From positions 1 through 43,674 of IMG/VR virus record IMGVR_UViG_3300005511_000019: a stretch of DNA of 43,674 nt. The stretch is one strand, 5' to 3'. The notes beneath the pieces were generated by a model. It made no database searches and was not told the DNA's origin. It saw nothing but the letters and a program-made list of their open reading frames with translations. Source of the stretch: a virus. Shown piece by piece: positions 7,880 through 15,974 of the stretch; the stretch's first letter is position 1, and each line of letters begins with the position of its first letter. The position numbers and the translations under genes are program-made.

Positions 7880-9088
7880 TCAGTCGATTTCGTCGAACTC
7901 TTCCTCGATCGCGTTGATCGCGGGTCGAGCATCCTCCACCGGAACCAGGATGGGTTTCGGCTGGCTCTGTTCGACAAGAGCCGTAGGAATTTCGTACTTC
8001 TTGCCGACTTCCTTCTCAGCCTGGGCCGGGGATTTCAGCTTCTTGTTGAAGGGGTCGGCAGACGGCAGCTTCTGCGAAAGGAAGGCCTCCGCAGCCTGCG
8101 GGTTGGCCCAATTGCGCTTGCCGCGGCGTCCCGCGACAGCCTTCTTGCCGGCAGTCGGGCCGTGATCAAGCACATGCTGCAGCGCCTGCGCGTGGCAGTA
8201 TTCCAGCATTTTTTCGATATGAGGCTTCAGCTCTGAGATGCGGATCAACCGCTCGGGCGTCAGAAATTCGACGGTTGGCGGTTTCCACGTTTCGGCGGGT
8301 TCATCCAGATCCCCGAAGTCGAGGTCAATGGCGTCAGCCAGCCATTTCGCGTGCGCAGGGCAGCCTCCGGGGCGCTCCGCCACGTTCGCGGCTGGGCACC
8401 ATTTGCACTGATATTCGCCGGGCGTCAGTTCAGCATCGTCCGCATCACAGGCCTGAGCTGCCGCGACAATGCGCTTCTCGTGCTCGCGCAGCTCGGCGAG
8501 CGTCACGTACCAGTAGCCGCCGCCAGCCGAATTGCGAGGCTGATCGATGATGATCAGGAACGTCTCACACTCGGGCGCGATGTGCTTGATGATCTGCTCA
8601 TAGGCCGCGAGCAGATAGACAATTTGCTGATCGTTTCCGACCGCCTGGACCGGCACGCCTTCACCGGCCTTGAGGTCCGAGAGCACCGAGAGTTTTTTGC
8701 CGACAACGAGGCAGTCGAGCGTTCCACTCTGAGGCTTCCCGTTCTCGTCATGGCCGACCCACTTGGTGGTGTTGACCTTCTGCTCGACATACATTTGGCC
8801 GGCGAATTCGCGGATCTCATCAATGCCGTCTTGAACCGCATCGGCCAAATCGTCGGTGAATTCCCACACGACGCCGTTGATCTTCATCTTGAAGCCGATG
8901 AAGTCGTAAGCGTCGAAGCCGAACTCCAGGCATTGTTCGCGCACGGCGTGGCACATCGTGCCTTCATCGGCCGCCGCAGAGCTTTCGTTCGGATAGTCCC
9001 GCGTCAGCCGCAACGAGCCGGCGCAGCGCGTCCAGCGCGCGGCGTCGGAGGGGCGTTTGCGGAATCCGGTGCGGACGTGGACGTTCAT
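7880..9088 (-). CDS. DUF2800 RecB/Cas4-like nuclease
   Basis: PD-(D/E)XK nuclease of the DUF2800 family, 402 residues, probably an exonuclease for phage recombination or replication. The N-terminus has a conserved SDAARWTRCAGSLRLT, typical of a Cas4/RecB-like fold that begins with a Cys. The nuclease core has YVEQKV, GTLDCLVV, LSVLSDLKAGEG and QIVYLLAAYE. Cysteines at CKWCP and GGCPAH could bind a metal or iron-sulphur cluster together with the N-terminal Cys. It ends in an acidic EEEFDEID tail and starts 14 bases after the 63-aa gene. Confidence 0.85.
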   Translation of the reverse strand: MNVHVRTGFRKRPSDAARWTRCAGSLRLTRDYPNESSAAADEGTMCHAVREQCLEFGFDAYDFIGFKMKINGVVWEFTDDLADAVQDGIDEIREFAGQMYVEQKVNTTKWVGHDENGKPQSGTLDCLVVGKKLSVLSDLKAGEGVPVQAVGNDQQIVYLLAAYEQIIKHIAPECETFLIIIDQPRNSAGGGYWYVTLAELREHEKRIVAAAQACDADDAELTPGEYQCKWCPAANVAERPGGCPAHAKWLADAIDLDFGDLDEPAETWKPPTVEFLTPERLIRISELKPHIEKMLEYCHAQALQHVLDHGPTAGKKAVAGRRGKRNWANPQAAEAFLSQKLPSADPFNKKLKSPAQAEKEVGKKYEIPTALVEQSQPKPILVPVEDARPAINAIEEEFDEID

Positions 9089-9101
9089 CGCTTGTTTGGC
9101 G

Positions 9102-9293
9102 TCAGGCCGAAAGCTCGGCGCAAATGTCGACGAGGTATTCAGCCGCGCTCAAGCCGTACGAAGGCTCGGCGTCGCCGCTCTGCTCGGCAAGAAACCGCTT
9201 CACGGTCGCAAATTCCGCCTCGAAGCGCTCAGGCTCTTCGGTGTATCGGCGCATCCACTCATTGAAGGCACGAGCGAGCAGTTGCTTATCCAT
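9102..9293 (-). CDS. Conserved small phage protein
   Basis: A 63-residue protein starting MDKQLLARAFNEWMRRYTEE. I recognise this as a recurrent phage small protein of unknown function. It is acidic and predicted helical. The second ATG (9293) is chosen because GGGAG lies six bases upstream of it but directly abuts the first ATG (9299). It sits between the long inverted repeat at 9310-9391 and the nuclease gene. Confidence 0.75.
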   Translation of the reverse strand: MDKQLLARAFNEWMRRYTEEPERFEAEFATVKRFLAEQSGDAEPSYGLSAAEYLVDICAELSA

Positions 9294-9309
9294 GATCATC
9301 TCCCGTGAG

Positions 9310-9391
9310 GCTTTGCGGTGAGAGGTGACCGCTGGTCTGCAAACCGCTCGCCGTCGCTACACCGGCAAGGGGTCACCTCTCACCGCAAAGC
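9310..9391. repeat. Perfect 21-bp inverted repeat with 40-nt loop
   Basis: The arm at 9310-9330 (GCTTTGCGGTGAGAGGTGAC plus C) is matched exactly by its reverse complement at 9371-9391. The 40-nt loop contains a near-palindromic GGTCTGCAAACC. It fills the gap between the 172-aa gene and the 63-aa gene on the minus strand. No T-run follows, so a simple terminator is unlikely; an RNA processing or stability hairpin, attenuator or replication structure are alternatives. Confidence 0.85.
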
Positions 9392-9432
9392 CCCGGCCCC
9401 GGAGGGCCAGGGTTGCGCCGGCTCAGCGTCGA

Positions 9433-9951
9433 TCAGACGCCGAGACCGTCGTCGTCATCCTCGCCACCCTCGTCGATCGACGAGACCGGATCGGCGGCGA
9501 GACGGCCGATGCCATGGCCCTTGTCGGCCTTCTTGGCGGTCTCGTGCAGCCACTTGTGCAGGATGCCGATCTTCTCGGCATCGTTCTCGATCTCGGGCAG
9601 CTTGCCGATCTTGAGCTTGTCGTTCTTGAACACCTTCGCGAGGGCGTCCTTGCGGGCCGTCACCTCGGGATGGACGCCGTCAGGGTTCTCCTTGTCGGAC
9701 TCCTTGGCGAACTCGCCGAGCCAGGCCGTCAGGTCCTTCTTGAGCGTGTCGAAGCTCGGGCCGGAAGCCGCGCCGGCATCGTTGTCCTTCGGTTTGCGCG
9801 TGCGGGTCGTCTTGGGATCATCCTTGCCGGCGTCGCCGTCGTTCGATGCAGCGGCCTTGCCGGCGCCGGCCTTGGCGAGCACCTGCTTCAGCAGATCATT
9901 GTGTTCCGCCAGCAGTTCGTTGTTGCGGGTCAAAAGGTCTTCGAGGGCCAT
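9433..9951 (-). CDS. Acidic-tailed accessory protein of the replication module
   Basis: 172 residues, no recognised domain. An N-terminal amphipathic helix (LLTRNNELLAEHNDLLKQVL, about residues 6-25) looks like a short coiled coil. A charged low-complexity linker and a central helical domain with LTAWLGEFAKE follow. The end, EDDDDGLGV, nearly duplicates the SSB-like protein's tail, DDDDDGLGI. It is the first gene of the minus-strand operon, read from a promoter at 10036-10008. A role in replication, perhaps competing for the same partner as the SSB tail, is inference. Confidence 0.7.
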   Translation of the reverse strand: MALEDLLTRNNELLAEHNDLLKQVLAKAGAGKAAASNDGDAGKDDPKTTRTRKPKDNDAGAASGPSFDTLKKDLTAWLGEFAKESDKENPDGVHPEVTARKDALAKVFKNDKLKIGKLPEIENDAEKIGILHKWLHETAKKADKGHGIGRLAADPVSSIDEGGEDDDDGLGV

Positions 9952-10007
9952 CGTTCACTCCGTTTCAGGGCTTTGGAAATCTGGCGCCGATCGGCGCGAC
10001 GGGGATC

Positions 10008-10036
10008 ACATAATCACGCTCGGGATCGTTGGTCAA
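10008..10036 (-). promoter_or_regulatory. Leftward promoter of the divergent pair
   Basis: On the minus strand TTGACC (10036-10031) and TTATGT (10013-10008) are 17 bases apart. The -35 is one arm of the palindrome at 10033-10047. It would drive the replication operon starting at 9951. Confidence 0.5.
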
Positions 10037-10047
10037 CATAATGTTGA
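10033..10047. promoter_or_regulatory. Operator-like palindrome 6 (perfect, divergent)
   Basis: TCAACATAATGTTGA, a consensus copy. Its two arms supply the -35 boxes of two divergent promoters, so one bound dimer could shut both. Confidence 0.8.
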
Positions 10048-10072
10048 ATTTCAAATTGGGCTGGGCTACGGT
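10044..10072 (+). promoter_or_regulatory. Rightward promoter of the divergent pair
   Basis: TTGAAT (10044-10049), 17-base spacer, TACGGT (10067-10072). The next start codon is the GTG at 10097, with AGGAG at 10085. Confidence 0.5.
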
Positions 10073-10096
10073 GCATCCGCCAACAGGAGCTTTCAT

Positions 10097-10429
10097 GTGA
10101 CCGACACAGACAATTTGCTCGGGGATGCGGATCGACCGCGCAACGCTCGATACAAGCGTGAGAGCCGTGGCCCCCTGCACGATCTCATCACGCGCGCCCT
10201 CCCCGATCTCGTCGATCAGGAGCACGGCGTCGCGAATCTGCACAAGCTCGCCGAAGCGCTGGAGATGACCTATCAAGGCGTCTACAAGTGGTTCAAACCG
10301 GGCCGTCAGAACCTGATTTCGACCAATCGCGTCGACCGAATCGTCGAGATGTCGCGGAATCAGAGCAACCCGCCCGAGGGCTTCAAGCCGGTGACTCAGG
10401 CGGATTTTTGGGACTTTCTGCCGCGCTGA
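10097..10429 (+). CDS. Cro-like HTH regulator
   Basis: A 110-residue DNA-binding protein. The segment NLHKLAEALEMTYQGVYKWF reads as a helix-turn-helix of the XRE/Cro class, followed by a short C-terminus. The GTG start follows AGGAG by seven bases. It is the first gene of the rightward operon, divergent from the replication operon with a shared operator. By position it could be the antagonist of the repressor at 149-880, but that is inference. Confidence 0.7.
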   Translation: MTDTDNLLGDADRPRNARYKRESRGPLHDLITRALPDLVDQEHGVANLHKLAEALEMTYQGVYKWFKPGRQNLISTNRVDRIVEMSRNQSNPPEGFKPVTQADFWDFLPR

Positions 10430-10473
10430 TCGTCGCGCCGTAGTTTCCCGAATCCGCTGCGCGGCAGGCCAAG

Positions 10474-12951
10474 ATGCTCGACACTGTAAGACACCTGGTT
10501 GACGCCGGGTTCGCTATTCATCGTCTCCATCCCAAGTCCAAGCGTCCCATCGGCGACGATTGGAGCACGAAGCCTTTTCTGTCGTTCGACCAGCTCAAGC
10601 GCATCTATCGTGATGGCGAGAACCTGGGCGTTCGGCTCGGCCAATGGTCGAAGGTTGGCGGCGGCTTTCTGCATGCGCTCGATCTCGACATTCGCGATCG
10701 GAAGCTGGCCGGCGAAGCGCGCGCGAAGCTCGGCGAACTATTTCCCGGCTGGAAAGAGATGCCAACTGTCGCCTCGGGCTCGGGTGGCGAAAGCCGGCAC
10801 ATCTATTTCCTGAGCGACAAGCACTTCCCCTCGACCAAGCTCGCGCACAGCGCTGAGAAGATCGAAGGACCGGACGGCACGAAGCATTGGGCCTGGGAGA
10901 TCGAGCTGTTCGGCACGGGCAAGCAAGTCGCTCTGCCGCCCTCTATCCATCCTGACACTGGCCGCCCTTATATCTGGACCAAACGCTTCGATTTCAGCGC
11001 TCTCGAACTCGGAATCGGCCCCTTTGTGCCGGCCGAGACGATTGAGGAACTGATTGGAGCCGACGACGAAGACGCGCTCGATCCTGAAAAGCAACAACCG
11101 CTCGGGCTCTCCGTAGATGAGATCCGCGAACTGCTCGACGAAATCCCGAACGACGATCTGGACTATGACGAGTGGTTGAACGTCATGGCCTCGGTGCAGC
11201 ACGAGGCCTTCGGTCGCGAGGAGGAAGAGCGGAAAGCGATCTTCGAGGTCTTCCGCGCCTGGTCTGCGCGCTCGAAGAAGCATGACGATCGCACCTGCCG
11301 CTACAAGTTCTTCTCCTTCAAGAACAAGGAGAGCCGACGCCATCGCACGATGCGGTCGATCCAGGCGGAAGTGCGCGAGCTACGGCTTGAAGCTGAATTC
11401 GACAATCTGGAAGACGAGTTCGACGATCTCGGCGACATGCCGGATATCGGCGAGGAGGATGAGCCCGAAGGCGACAACTCCATCATCGACGATCTGCTGG
11501 GCTTATCGGCTGCGCCTCGCAAGGAGGTCACGAAACGCCAGCAGAAACTGAACAAGGCCGACGTCGAACAGAAGCTAGGGTTCGTCCCGCCCAAAGTCGC
11601 GCGCATCAACAAGAAACACGCCGTCGCCTTCATCAACGGCAAGACGGTGATAGTCACCGAGAACAAGGACGGCTCGGTCAGCTATGGTACGGTCGGCGAT
11701 CTCCACAACTTCTACGAGAACGATCGCGTCGCGACGGAAAAGGCCACTGAGCCCCTGACGAAGGCGTGGCTACGGCACAAAGCCCGGCGCGAATACCCGA
11801 ACGGCGTCGTGTTCGCGCCGGGCGAGGATGTCGAGGGGGCCTATAACCACTGGCGCGGCTTCGCCGTCGAGCCGAGCAAGCGCGGCTCCTGCAAGCTGAT
11901 CCTCAAGCACATCAGAGCGATCATCTGCCGCGGCGACGAGACGGCCAACACCTATTTCGTCGGCTGGCTCGCTCACATGATCCAGAAGCCGTGGGAAAAG
12001 CCGGGCGTTGCCGTGGTGCTGCGTGGCGAGAAGGGCACCGGCAAGGACACGATCGGCGACTATGTCGGCGGCCTGTTTCCGCACCATCACGTCAAGATCG
12101 CCAATCAGGAGCATATGGTCGGCCGCTTCAACGCGCACCAGGAAAAGTGTCTGATGCTCCATGTCGAGGAAGGGTTTTGGGCCGGCAATAAACAGGCCGA
12201 AGGCATGCTGAAGCACCTCATCACCTCGGAGAAGGTGCTGATCGAGCCGAAGGGTCTGAACGGCTTCCACGTCAAGAGCGTCCTGCGGCTGTTCATGTCG
12301 TCGAACGAAAAATGGGTGGTGCCGGCCTCCGAAGATGAGCGCCGGTATTTTGTCCTCGACGTTGATCCGCGCTTCAGCCGCAAGCGCAGCGACGACGAGA
12401 CGCGCGACGCCTATTTCGACGCGATCCGCCAGGAGATGTTGAACGGCGGCCGGGAAGCGCTCTTGCACTATCTGCAGAACTACGACCTGTCGGATTTCAA
12501 TGTCCGCGCTGTGCCGAATACGGCTGCCCTGGCCGATCAGAAGCTCCAGGGTCTACGCAATATCGAGCGTTGGTGGCATGGCCAGTTGCAGAGCGGCGAG
12601 CCCGACTTCCCGTGCTTCCACGAGGAGCGCGCTGGCGACTGGCCGCGCGAGACCATCAGCGCCGATCGGCGCGAGTTCCGCGACGCCTATAGCCGCTGGA
12701 TGCGCTCGCGCCGCTATGATGGTGAGGAGCTGCGCGACGTCGATATCGGCAAGCATCTGCGGGCAATGTGTCCCGAGGTCCGCGAGACGCGGCCGAACAG
12801 CGGCGGTGGCGGCGCGCGCCCGCGCACCTATCAGTTCCCGATGCTGGAAACGTGCCGCCGAGCGTTCGAAGTGTGGATCGGTTCTGAGTTGGAATGGCCG
12901 GACGATCTGCCCGATCCACCGTCCGACGAGTACGATGATCTGCTTCATTAA
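10474..12951 (+). CDS. Primase-polymerase/helicase fusion
   Basis: Bifunctional replication protein of 825 residues. The N-terminal 200 residues look like a bifunctional prim-pol domain: HALDLDIRD (about 68-76) holds the metal-binding Asp pair, with SGGESRHIYF and GTGKQVALPPSIH following. A PriCT-2-like segment (YDEWLNVMASVQHEAFG) follows. The C-terminal half is a DUF5906/SF3-like helicase with Walker A GEKGTGKDT (about 518-526), Walker B-like CLMLHVEEGFW and the sensor-like LFMSSNEKWVVPA. A linker at about 337-343 reads IIDDLLG and the last residues are YDDLLH, both resembling the shared DLLG tail. It starts 44 bases after the HTH gene. Confidence 0.88.
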   Translation: MLDTVRHLVDAGFAIHRLHPKSKRPIGDDWSTKPFLSFDQLKRIYRDGENLGVRLGQWSKVGGGFLHALDLDIRDRKLAGEARAKLGELFPGWKEMPTVASGSGGESRHIYFLSDKHFPSTKLAHSAEKIEGPDGTKHWAWEIELFGTGKQVALPPSIHPDTGRPYIWTKRFDFSALELGIGPFVPAETIEELIGADDEDALDPEKQQPLGLSVDEIRELLDEIPNDDLDYDEWLNVMASVQHEAFGREEEERKAIFEVFRAWSARSKKHDDRTCRYKFFSFKNKESRRHRTMRSIQAEVRELRLEAEFDNLEDEFDDLGDMPDIGEEDEPEGDNSIIDDLLGLSAAPRKEVTKRQQKLNKADVEQKLGFVPPKVARINKKHAVAFINGKTVIVTENKDGSVSYGTVGDLHNFYENDRVATEKATEPLTKAWLRHKARREYPNGVVFAPGEDVEGAYNHWRGFAVEPSKRGSCKLILKHIRAIICRGDETANTYFVGWLAHMIQKPWEKPGVAVVLRGEKGTGKDTIGDYVGGLFPHHHVKIANQEHMVGRFNAHQEKCLMLHVEEGFWAGNKQAEGMLKHLITSEKVLIEPKGLNGFHVKSVLRLFMSSNEKWVVPASEDERRYFVLDVDPRFSRKRSDDETRDAYFDAIRQEMLNGGREALLHYLQNYDLSDFNVRAVPNTAALADQKLQGLRNIERWWHGQLQSGEPDFPCFHEERAGDWPRETISADRREFRDAYSRWMRSRRYDGEELRDVDIGKHLRAMCPEVRETRPNSGGGGARPRTYQFPMLETCRRAFEVWIGSELEWPDDLPDPPSDEYDDLLH

Positions 12952-12966
12952 TCAACATAGTGTTGA
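12952..12966. promoter_or_regulatory. Operator-like palindrome 7
   Basis: TCAACATAGTGTTGA, starting right after the primase stop codon. Its right arm forms the -35 of the next promoter. Confidence 0.75.
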
Positions 12967-12991
12967 CTAATCATTTTTGACGTGCTTATCT
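12963..12991 (+). promoter_or_regulatory. Promoter of the 13.0-kb gene pair
   Basis: TTGACT, 17-base spacer, TTATCT. This is the clearest sigma-70-like promoter built into a palindrome; the downstream start is the GTG at 13022. Confidence 0.6.
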
Positions 12992-13021
12992 CCGTCCAGC
13001 AACCCGGATGGAGCCTTTCCC

Positions 13022-13459
13022 GTGCTCAAACTCGAAGACGAACTCGCCCGCCTGGGTAGAATGATCGCGCAGGATCATGAGGATCGGATCGCCGATTATC
13101 TCCCGCGCTACGGCGAAAAGCGGCCTCTTTCGGATGCGGTTACGACGCAGACGAGAGCGGATTCAACCCGGTCGGCGAGCGATTTTCTCAGCAATTTCGC
13201 AAAGCTCGCGGCGGCGCTTCCACCCGCACCGCACGACACGCTCTATATGACCGGCGCGACGCGCGACAAGCTGGTTGCGCAGGTGGAACCTGGGCACTTC
13301 AACCCGCTTTTCCCGAACCGGATGGGCGGCATGATCCTGCAAGTCCATCCGGCCAGGACACTCCTTCGCAATAAGAAGTCGGGTGAGATCCTGGGCATCA
13401 TAAGCGACGAGGCTGTGTTCGCCGGCCACCGCCATGAGATCGAGGTGATCGAGCTATGA
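13022..13459 (+). CDS. Unknown phage protein
   Basis: 145 residues, not recognised. The GTG at 13022 has GGAG eight bases upstream; an upstream ATG at 12977 would overlap the promoter. The C-terminal half (TLYMTGATRDKLVAQVEPGH to GIISDEAVFAG) looks like a compact globular domain. The stop overlaps the next start by four bases. Confidence 0.65.
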   Translation: MLKLEDELARLGRMIAQDHEDRIADYLPRYGEKRPLSDAVTTQTRADSTRSASDFLSNFAKLAAALPPAPHDTLYMTGATRDKLVAQVEPGHFNPLFPNRMGGMILQVHPARTLLRNKKSGEILGIISDEAVFAGHRHEIEVIEL

Positions 13460-13773
13460 GCATCGTGACGCAGTACGGTGAGCGCATTACCGATCGTGTT
13501 GTCATAACGGAAAGCACCGACAGCAACGGCTTTACAATTTTCTCGGCCAGATTCGATGACGAGGATATTCCTGGTTATTCGCACAGTGGTCAAGGCGCGG
13601 TGCGAATCGCCAAAGCGTGGCTGACTGAACGTCAACGAGTGCGAGAGAATGAAGCTTCAGCAGCCATTACACGTTCGGAAGACGATTTTATTGAATCCAT
13701 GGCAGATAAACTCGGCGTCGACTCGACCGATCTTATGCGGCTATTGGAAATCGCAGTAAGGCGCGCGCAATGA
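13456..13773 (+). CDS. Unknown phage protein
   Basis: 105 residues, not recognised. The ATG overlaps the upstream stop (ATGA), implying coupling. The N-terminal part is beta-like (RVVITESTDSNGFTIFSARF) and the C-terminus helical and charged, with ADKLGVDSTDLMRLLEIA. It ends just before the opposite-strand tRNA. Confidence 0.6.
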   Translation: MSIVTQYGERITDRVVITESTDSNGFTIFSARFDDEDIPGYSHSGQGAVRIAKAWLTERQRVRENEASAAITRSEDDFIESMADKLGVDSTDLMRLLEIAVRRAQ

Positions 13774-13794
13774 CGCCGCGCCTTAAGGCCCAAA

Positions 13795-13871
<77 letters not shown>

Positions 13872-13909
13872 ATCGCCATCCAGATAGAACGGGCTGACGG
13901 TAAGAGCAA

Positions 13910-14275
13910 ATGGTGAGAGTTCTCGTGTGCGGCGGCCGGGATTTCCGCAATGTGCGGCGGCTCGAATTTGAGCTGGACAGCATCCGCAACACGATCGGGT
14001 GTGACCGCCTCATCCACGGCGATGCGCCTGGCGCTGATCGACTGGCCGGCTCCTGGGCGAAGCGGCGCGGCATCCCCGTGACGGCGTTTCCCGCGATCTG
14101 GTATCCCGATGGGAAAGACGGCGGGCGCGATGACAAGGCCGGCACGAAGCGGAACACTCAGATGCTCGCCGAGGGGAAACCCGATCTCGTCGTCGCGTTC
14201 CCCGGCGGCTCTGGCACGGCCAACATGGTGGACCAAGCTCGCGCCGCAGGCGTGCGCGTTATGGAGGTAGCGTGA
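13910..14275 (+). CDS. SLOG-family protein (DUF2493-like)
   Basis: 121 residues with a Rossmann-like SLOG fold. Signatures are RVLVCGGRDF at the start, LIHGDAPGADRLAGSWA, TKRNTQML, and the phosphate-binding VVAFPGGSGTANMV. Proteins like this (DUF2493/YspA type) bind nucleotides or nucleotide-like ligands; their role in phages is unclear. AAGAG precedes the ATG. It is the first plus-strand gene after the tRNA and overlaps the next gene at its stop. Confidence 0.82.
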   Translation: MVRVLVCGGRDFRNVRRLEFELDSIRNTIGCDRLIHGDAPGADRLAGSWAKRRGIPVTAFPAIWYPDGKDGGRDDKAGTKRNTQMLAEGKPDLVVAFPGGSGTANMVDQARAAGVRVMEVA

Positions 14276-14607
14276 TGGAAGGCTGGAAACACTGTCCGAG
14301 GTGTCGTGGTGAAGGTGTAATTTGGTCCGACAGCGGCGAAGATTATGAGGTCTGCAGCAGACAACCTCCGTCGCCGCTTCAAGACTACGAACCTTACCCT
14401 GATCAGGGTAGCGCTATCGTGGACGATGATCGCTTCGTGAAAGCACCTGTTGGGAACGCCTACGGTCAACCGTATATCCGCAAGGTCAATGATGTCTGGC
14501 TTTTTGGCGTGTCATGCGTTCTGAGCTTCCAGGAAGTCGTTGTAAGCGACGAGTTTGCAAAGGCATGGATGTCGCAATTCCAGCCGAGCTACAATGTTCA
14601 ACCTTAA
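14275..14607 (+). CDS. Unknown protein with N-terminal CPRC motif
   Basis: 110 residues. The ATG at 14275 overlaps the preceding stop (TGATG) and lies seven bases after GGAGG. HCPRCRGEG near the N-terminus resembles half of a DnaJ-type zinc repeat, with a later single Cys (VCSR), so a small zinc site is possible. The rest is not recognised. Confidence 0.6.
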   Translation: MEGWKHCPRCRGEGVIWSDSGEDYEVCSRQPPSPLQDYEPYPDQGSAIVDDDRFVKAPVGNAYGQPYIRKVNDVWLFGVSCVLSFQEVVVSDEFAKAWMSQFQPSYNVQP

Positions 14608-14932
14608 ACGCCCCTGCGTGAATTGCCCGTTCCGCCGCGGCTCGGGCTCGACGTTCCAGCTCCATCCCGAGCGGCTGGCCGAGATCAAGGCGGCGGTGGC
14701 TTTCCAGTGCCATAAGACCGTCGACTACTCGGGCGACGAGCCCGACAAGGGTGATCGACCGCAGCAGTGTGCCGGCCTGATGGCCGTGCTGGCGCGCGAG
14801 GAACGGCCGAACCAGATCATGCAGGTGGCGATGCGTCTCGGAGCGCTGGACACCGCTACGCTCGATCCGCGAGCGGAAGCCTATTCAACCTGGCGAGACG
14901 TGTGCGCCGCCCATGCAGGGAGTGAGCCGTGA
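14594..14932 (+). CDS. Cys-rich phage protein (DUF6283-like)
   Basis: 112 residues. The start MFNLKRPCVNCPFRRGSG and the later FQCHKTVDY and QQCAGLMAVL segments match a recurrent phage family I know as DUF6283. Four conserved Cys and a His suggest a metal site. It overlaps the previous gene by 14 bases and the next by four. Function unknown. Confidence 0.7.
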   Translation: MFNLKRPCVNCPFRRGSGSTFQLHPERLAEIKAAVAFQCHKTVDYSGDEPDKGDRPQQCAGLMAVLAREERPNQIMQVAMRLGALDTATLDPRAEAYSTWRDVCAAHAGSEP

Positions 14933-15237
14933 CCAAATCCCCGCGCGAACTGGCGGCCCGAGCGCTCTGCCGCAAAGCCGGTCATCCAGAGAACACGATG
15001 TTCGAAGGGAAGCCGATGTGGATGAGCTTCCTGGATGAGGTAGACGCCGTGTTGGAAGCGATCCGCGAACTCGATCGCCCAACGGCAACGGTCGTAAGTG
15101 TCTCGTGGACGCTATCCGCAGAGCAGGTTTCCCGCCTCTACACGCAAGCGATCGACGTGATCTCGTGTAACCGTGCGGGGCCGCGGGAGCGGGAATTGAC
15201 GCTGGGCGAGATCGTCGCTCGATATGGATCGCATTGA
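14929..15237 (+). CDS. Unknown protein, copy A of a tandem pair
   Basis: 102 residues from a GTG that overlaps the upstream stop. The first 45 residues (from TKSPRELAARALCRKAGHP to DAVLEAI) are nearly identical to the gene at 15304; the C-termini differ entirely. The shared part looks like a small helical domain with one Cys and one His. Function unknown. Confidence 0.65.
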   Translation: MTKSPRELAARALCRKAGHPENTMFEGKPMWMSFLDEVDAVLEAIRELDRPTATVVSVSWTLSAEQVSRLYTQAIDVISCNRAGPRERELTLGEIVARYGSH

Positions 15238-15303
15238 GGTGATGCACATATCGCTGCTTTTTCAGCAATTAGATAATTTTCTCAAGCCCTTGAGGTGATG
15301 CGC

Positions 15304-15600
15304 ATGACCAAATCACCGCGCGAGCTGGCGGCCCGAGCGCTTTGCCGCAAAGCCGGTCACCCCGAGAACACGATGTTTGATGGCGACCCGATGTGGGTGA
15401 GCTTTCTGAACGACGCCGATGCCGTGCTGGAGGCGATCAATCTGCCGTCGATAATCCGCGATGCGGAAGATGCTGCGATCGAGAAAGCCGCGTTGATTGC
15501 CGATCCTCCGCTCGTGCACCGCAAGGGGTCATTGGGGCTCTGGCGCATCAGGCGCATTGAGATCGCCGAGCGCATCCGCGATCTGAAATCCAAACGCTGA
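15304..15600 (+). CDS. Unknown protein, copy B of a tandem pair
   Basis: 98 residues. The N-terminal half is duplicated from the gene at 14929. The C-terminal half (AAIEKAALIADPPLV to ERIRDLKSKR) resembles the helical segment often seen at the end of phage proteins that read AAxxAxxIAxxIRxLK. GAGGTGA upstream of the ATG is repeated after copy A (15234), a scar of the duplication. A terminator follows. Confidence 0.65.
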   Translation: MTKSPRELAARALCRKAGHPENTMFDGDPMWVSFLNDADAVLEAINLPSIIRDAEDAAIEKAALIADPPLVHRKGSLGLWRIRRIEIAERIRDLKSKR

Positions 15601-15625
15601 ACTACTTCCATTTTGGAACGAGTTG

Positions 15626-15653
15626 CCCCGGTCACAAGCCGGGGTTTTTCTTT
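15626..15653 (+). terminator. Rho-independent terminator
   Basis: CCCCGG-tcacaag-CCGGGG followed by TTTTTCTTT. It closes the 13.9-15.6 kb operon and lies seven bases before the end of a convergent minus-strand gene. Confidence 0.85.
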
Positions 15654-15659
15654 GCGCGC

Positions 15660-15974
15660 TCAGCCGAGCAGATCTTCGTAAATGGCGACGATCGGTGGCT
15701 TGGGCCGGTACTCCCAATGCCGGCACCCTTTGGCATCGACAATGCGAGAGCCGCTTTTCTCCCATCCGAGCTTCTTGGTGAGGATGAACGCGATCCGCTG
15801 AGCTTCCGCAGTTTGCAGATCACGCGGGTTTCGCTTGAGCCCTTTTCCCCATAACTGGACCATCGTGATCGACGACTGCCGCGCCAACCATTTGCGGATC
15901 GTCCGCATCTCCTGAATGAACAGGCGGTCCTCTCGGAATTTCCTCACGCTCGCCTCCCGCGATTTCCCAGCCAT
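15660..15974 (-). CDS. Unknown protein with DLLG tail
   Basis: 104 residues, basic, starting MAGKSREASVRKFREDR and ending AIYEDLLG, the tail shared with other proteins here. The middle has TAEAQRIAFILTKKLGWEKS and CRHWEYRP. No family recognised. An alternative ATG lies six bases upstream; the palindrome at 15995-16009 sits just upstream. The gene is transcribed toward the terminator at 15626, alone on this strand. Confidence 0.6.
   Translation of the reverse strand: MAGKSREASVRKFREDRLFIQEMRTIRKWLARQSSITMVQLWGKGLKRNPRDLQTAEAQRIAFILTKKLGWEKSGSRIVDAKGCRHWEYRPKPPIVAIYEDLLG

Noticed and set aside
5407-7917. An 836-codon open frame on the plus strand
   Set aside because: It lies antisense to the DNA polymerase and SSB-like genes, whose motifs are clear, and its translation shows no domain. 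High GC keeps it open.
9413-10096. A long open frame running into the HTH gene from upstream
   Set aside because: It is antisense to the 172-aa gene and crosses the divergent promoters. The GTG at 10097 with AGGAG is the real start.
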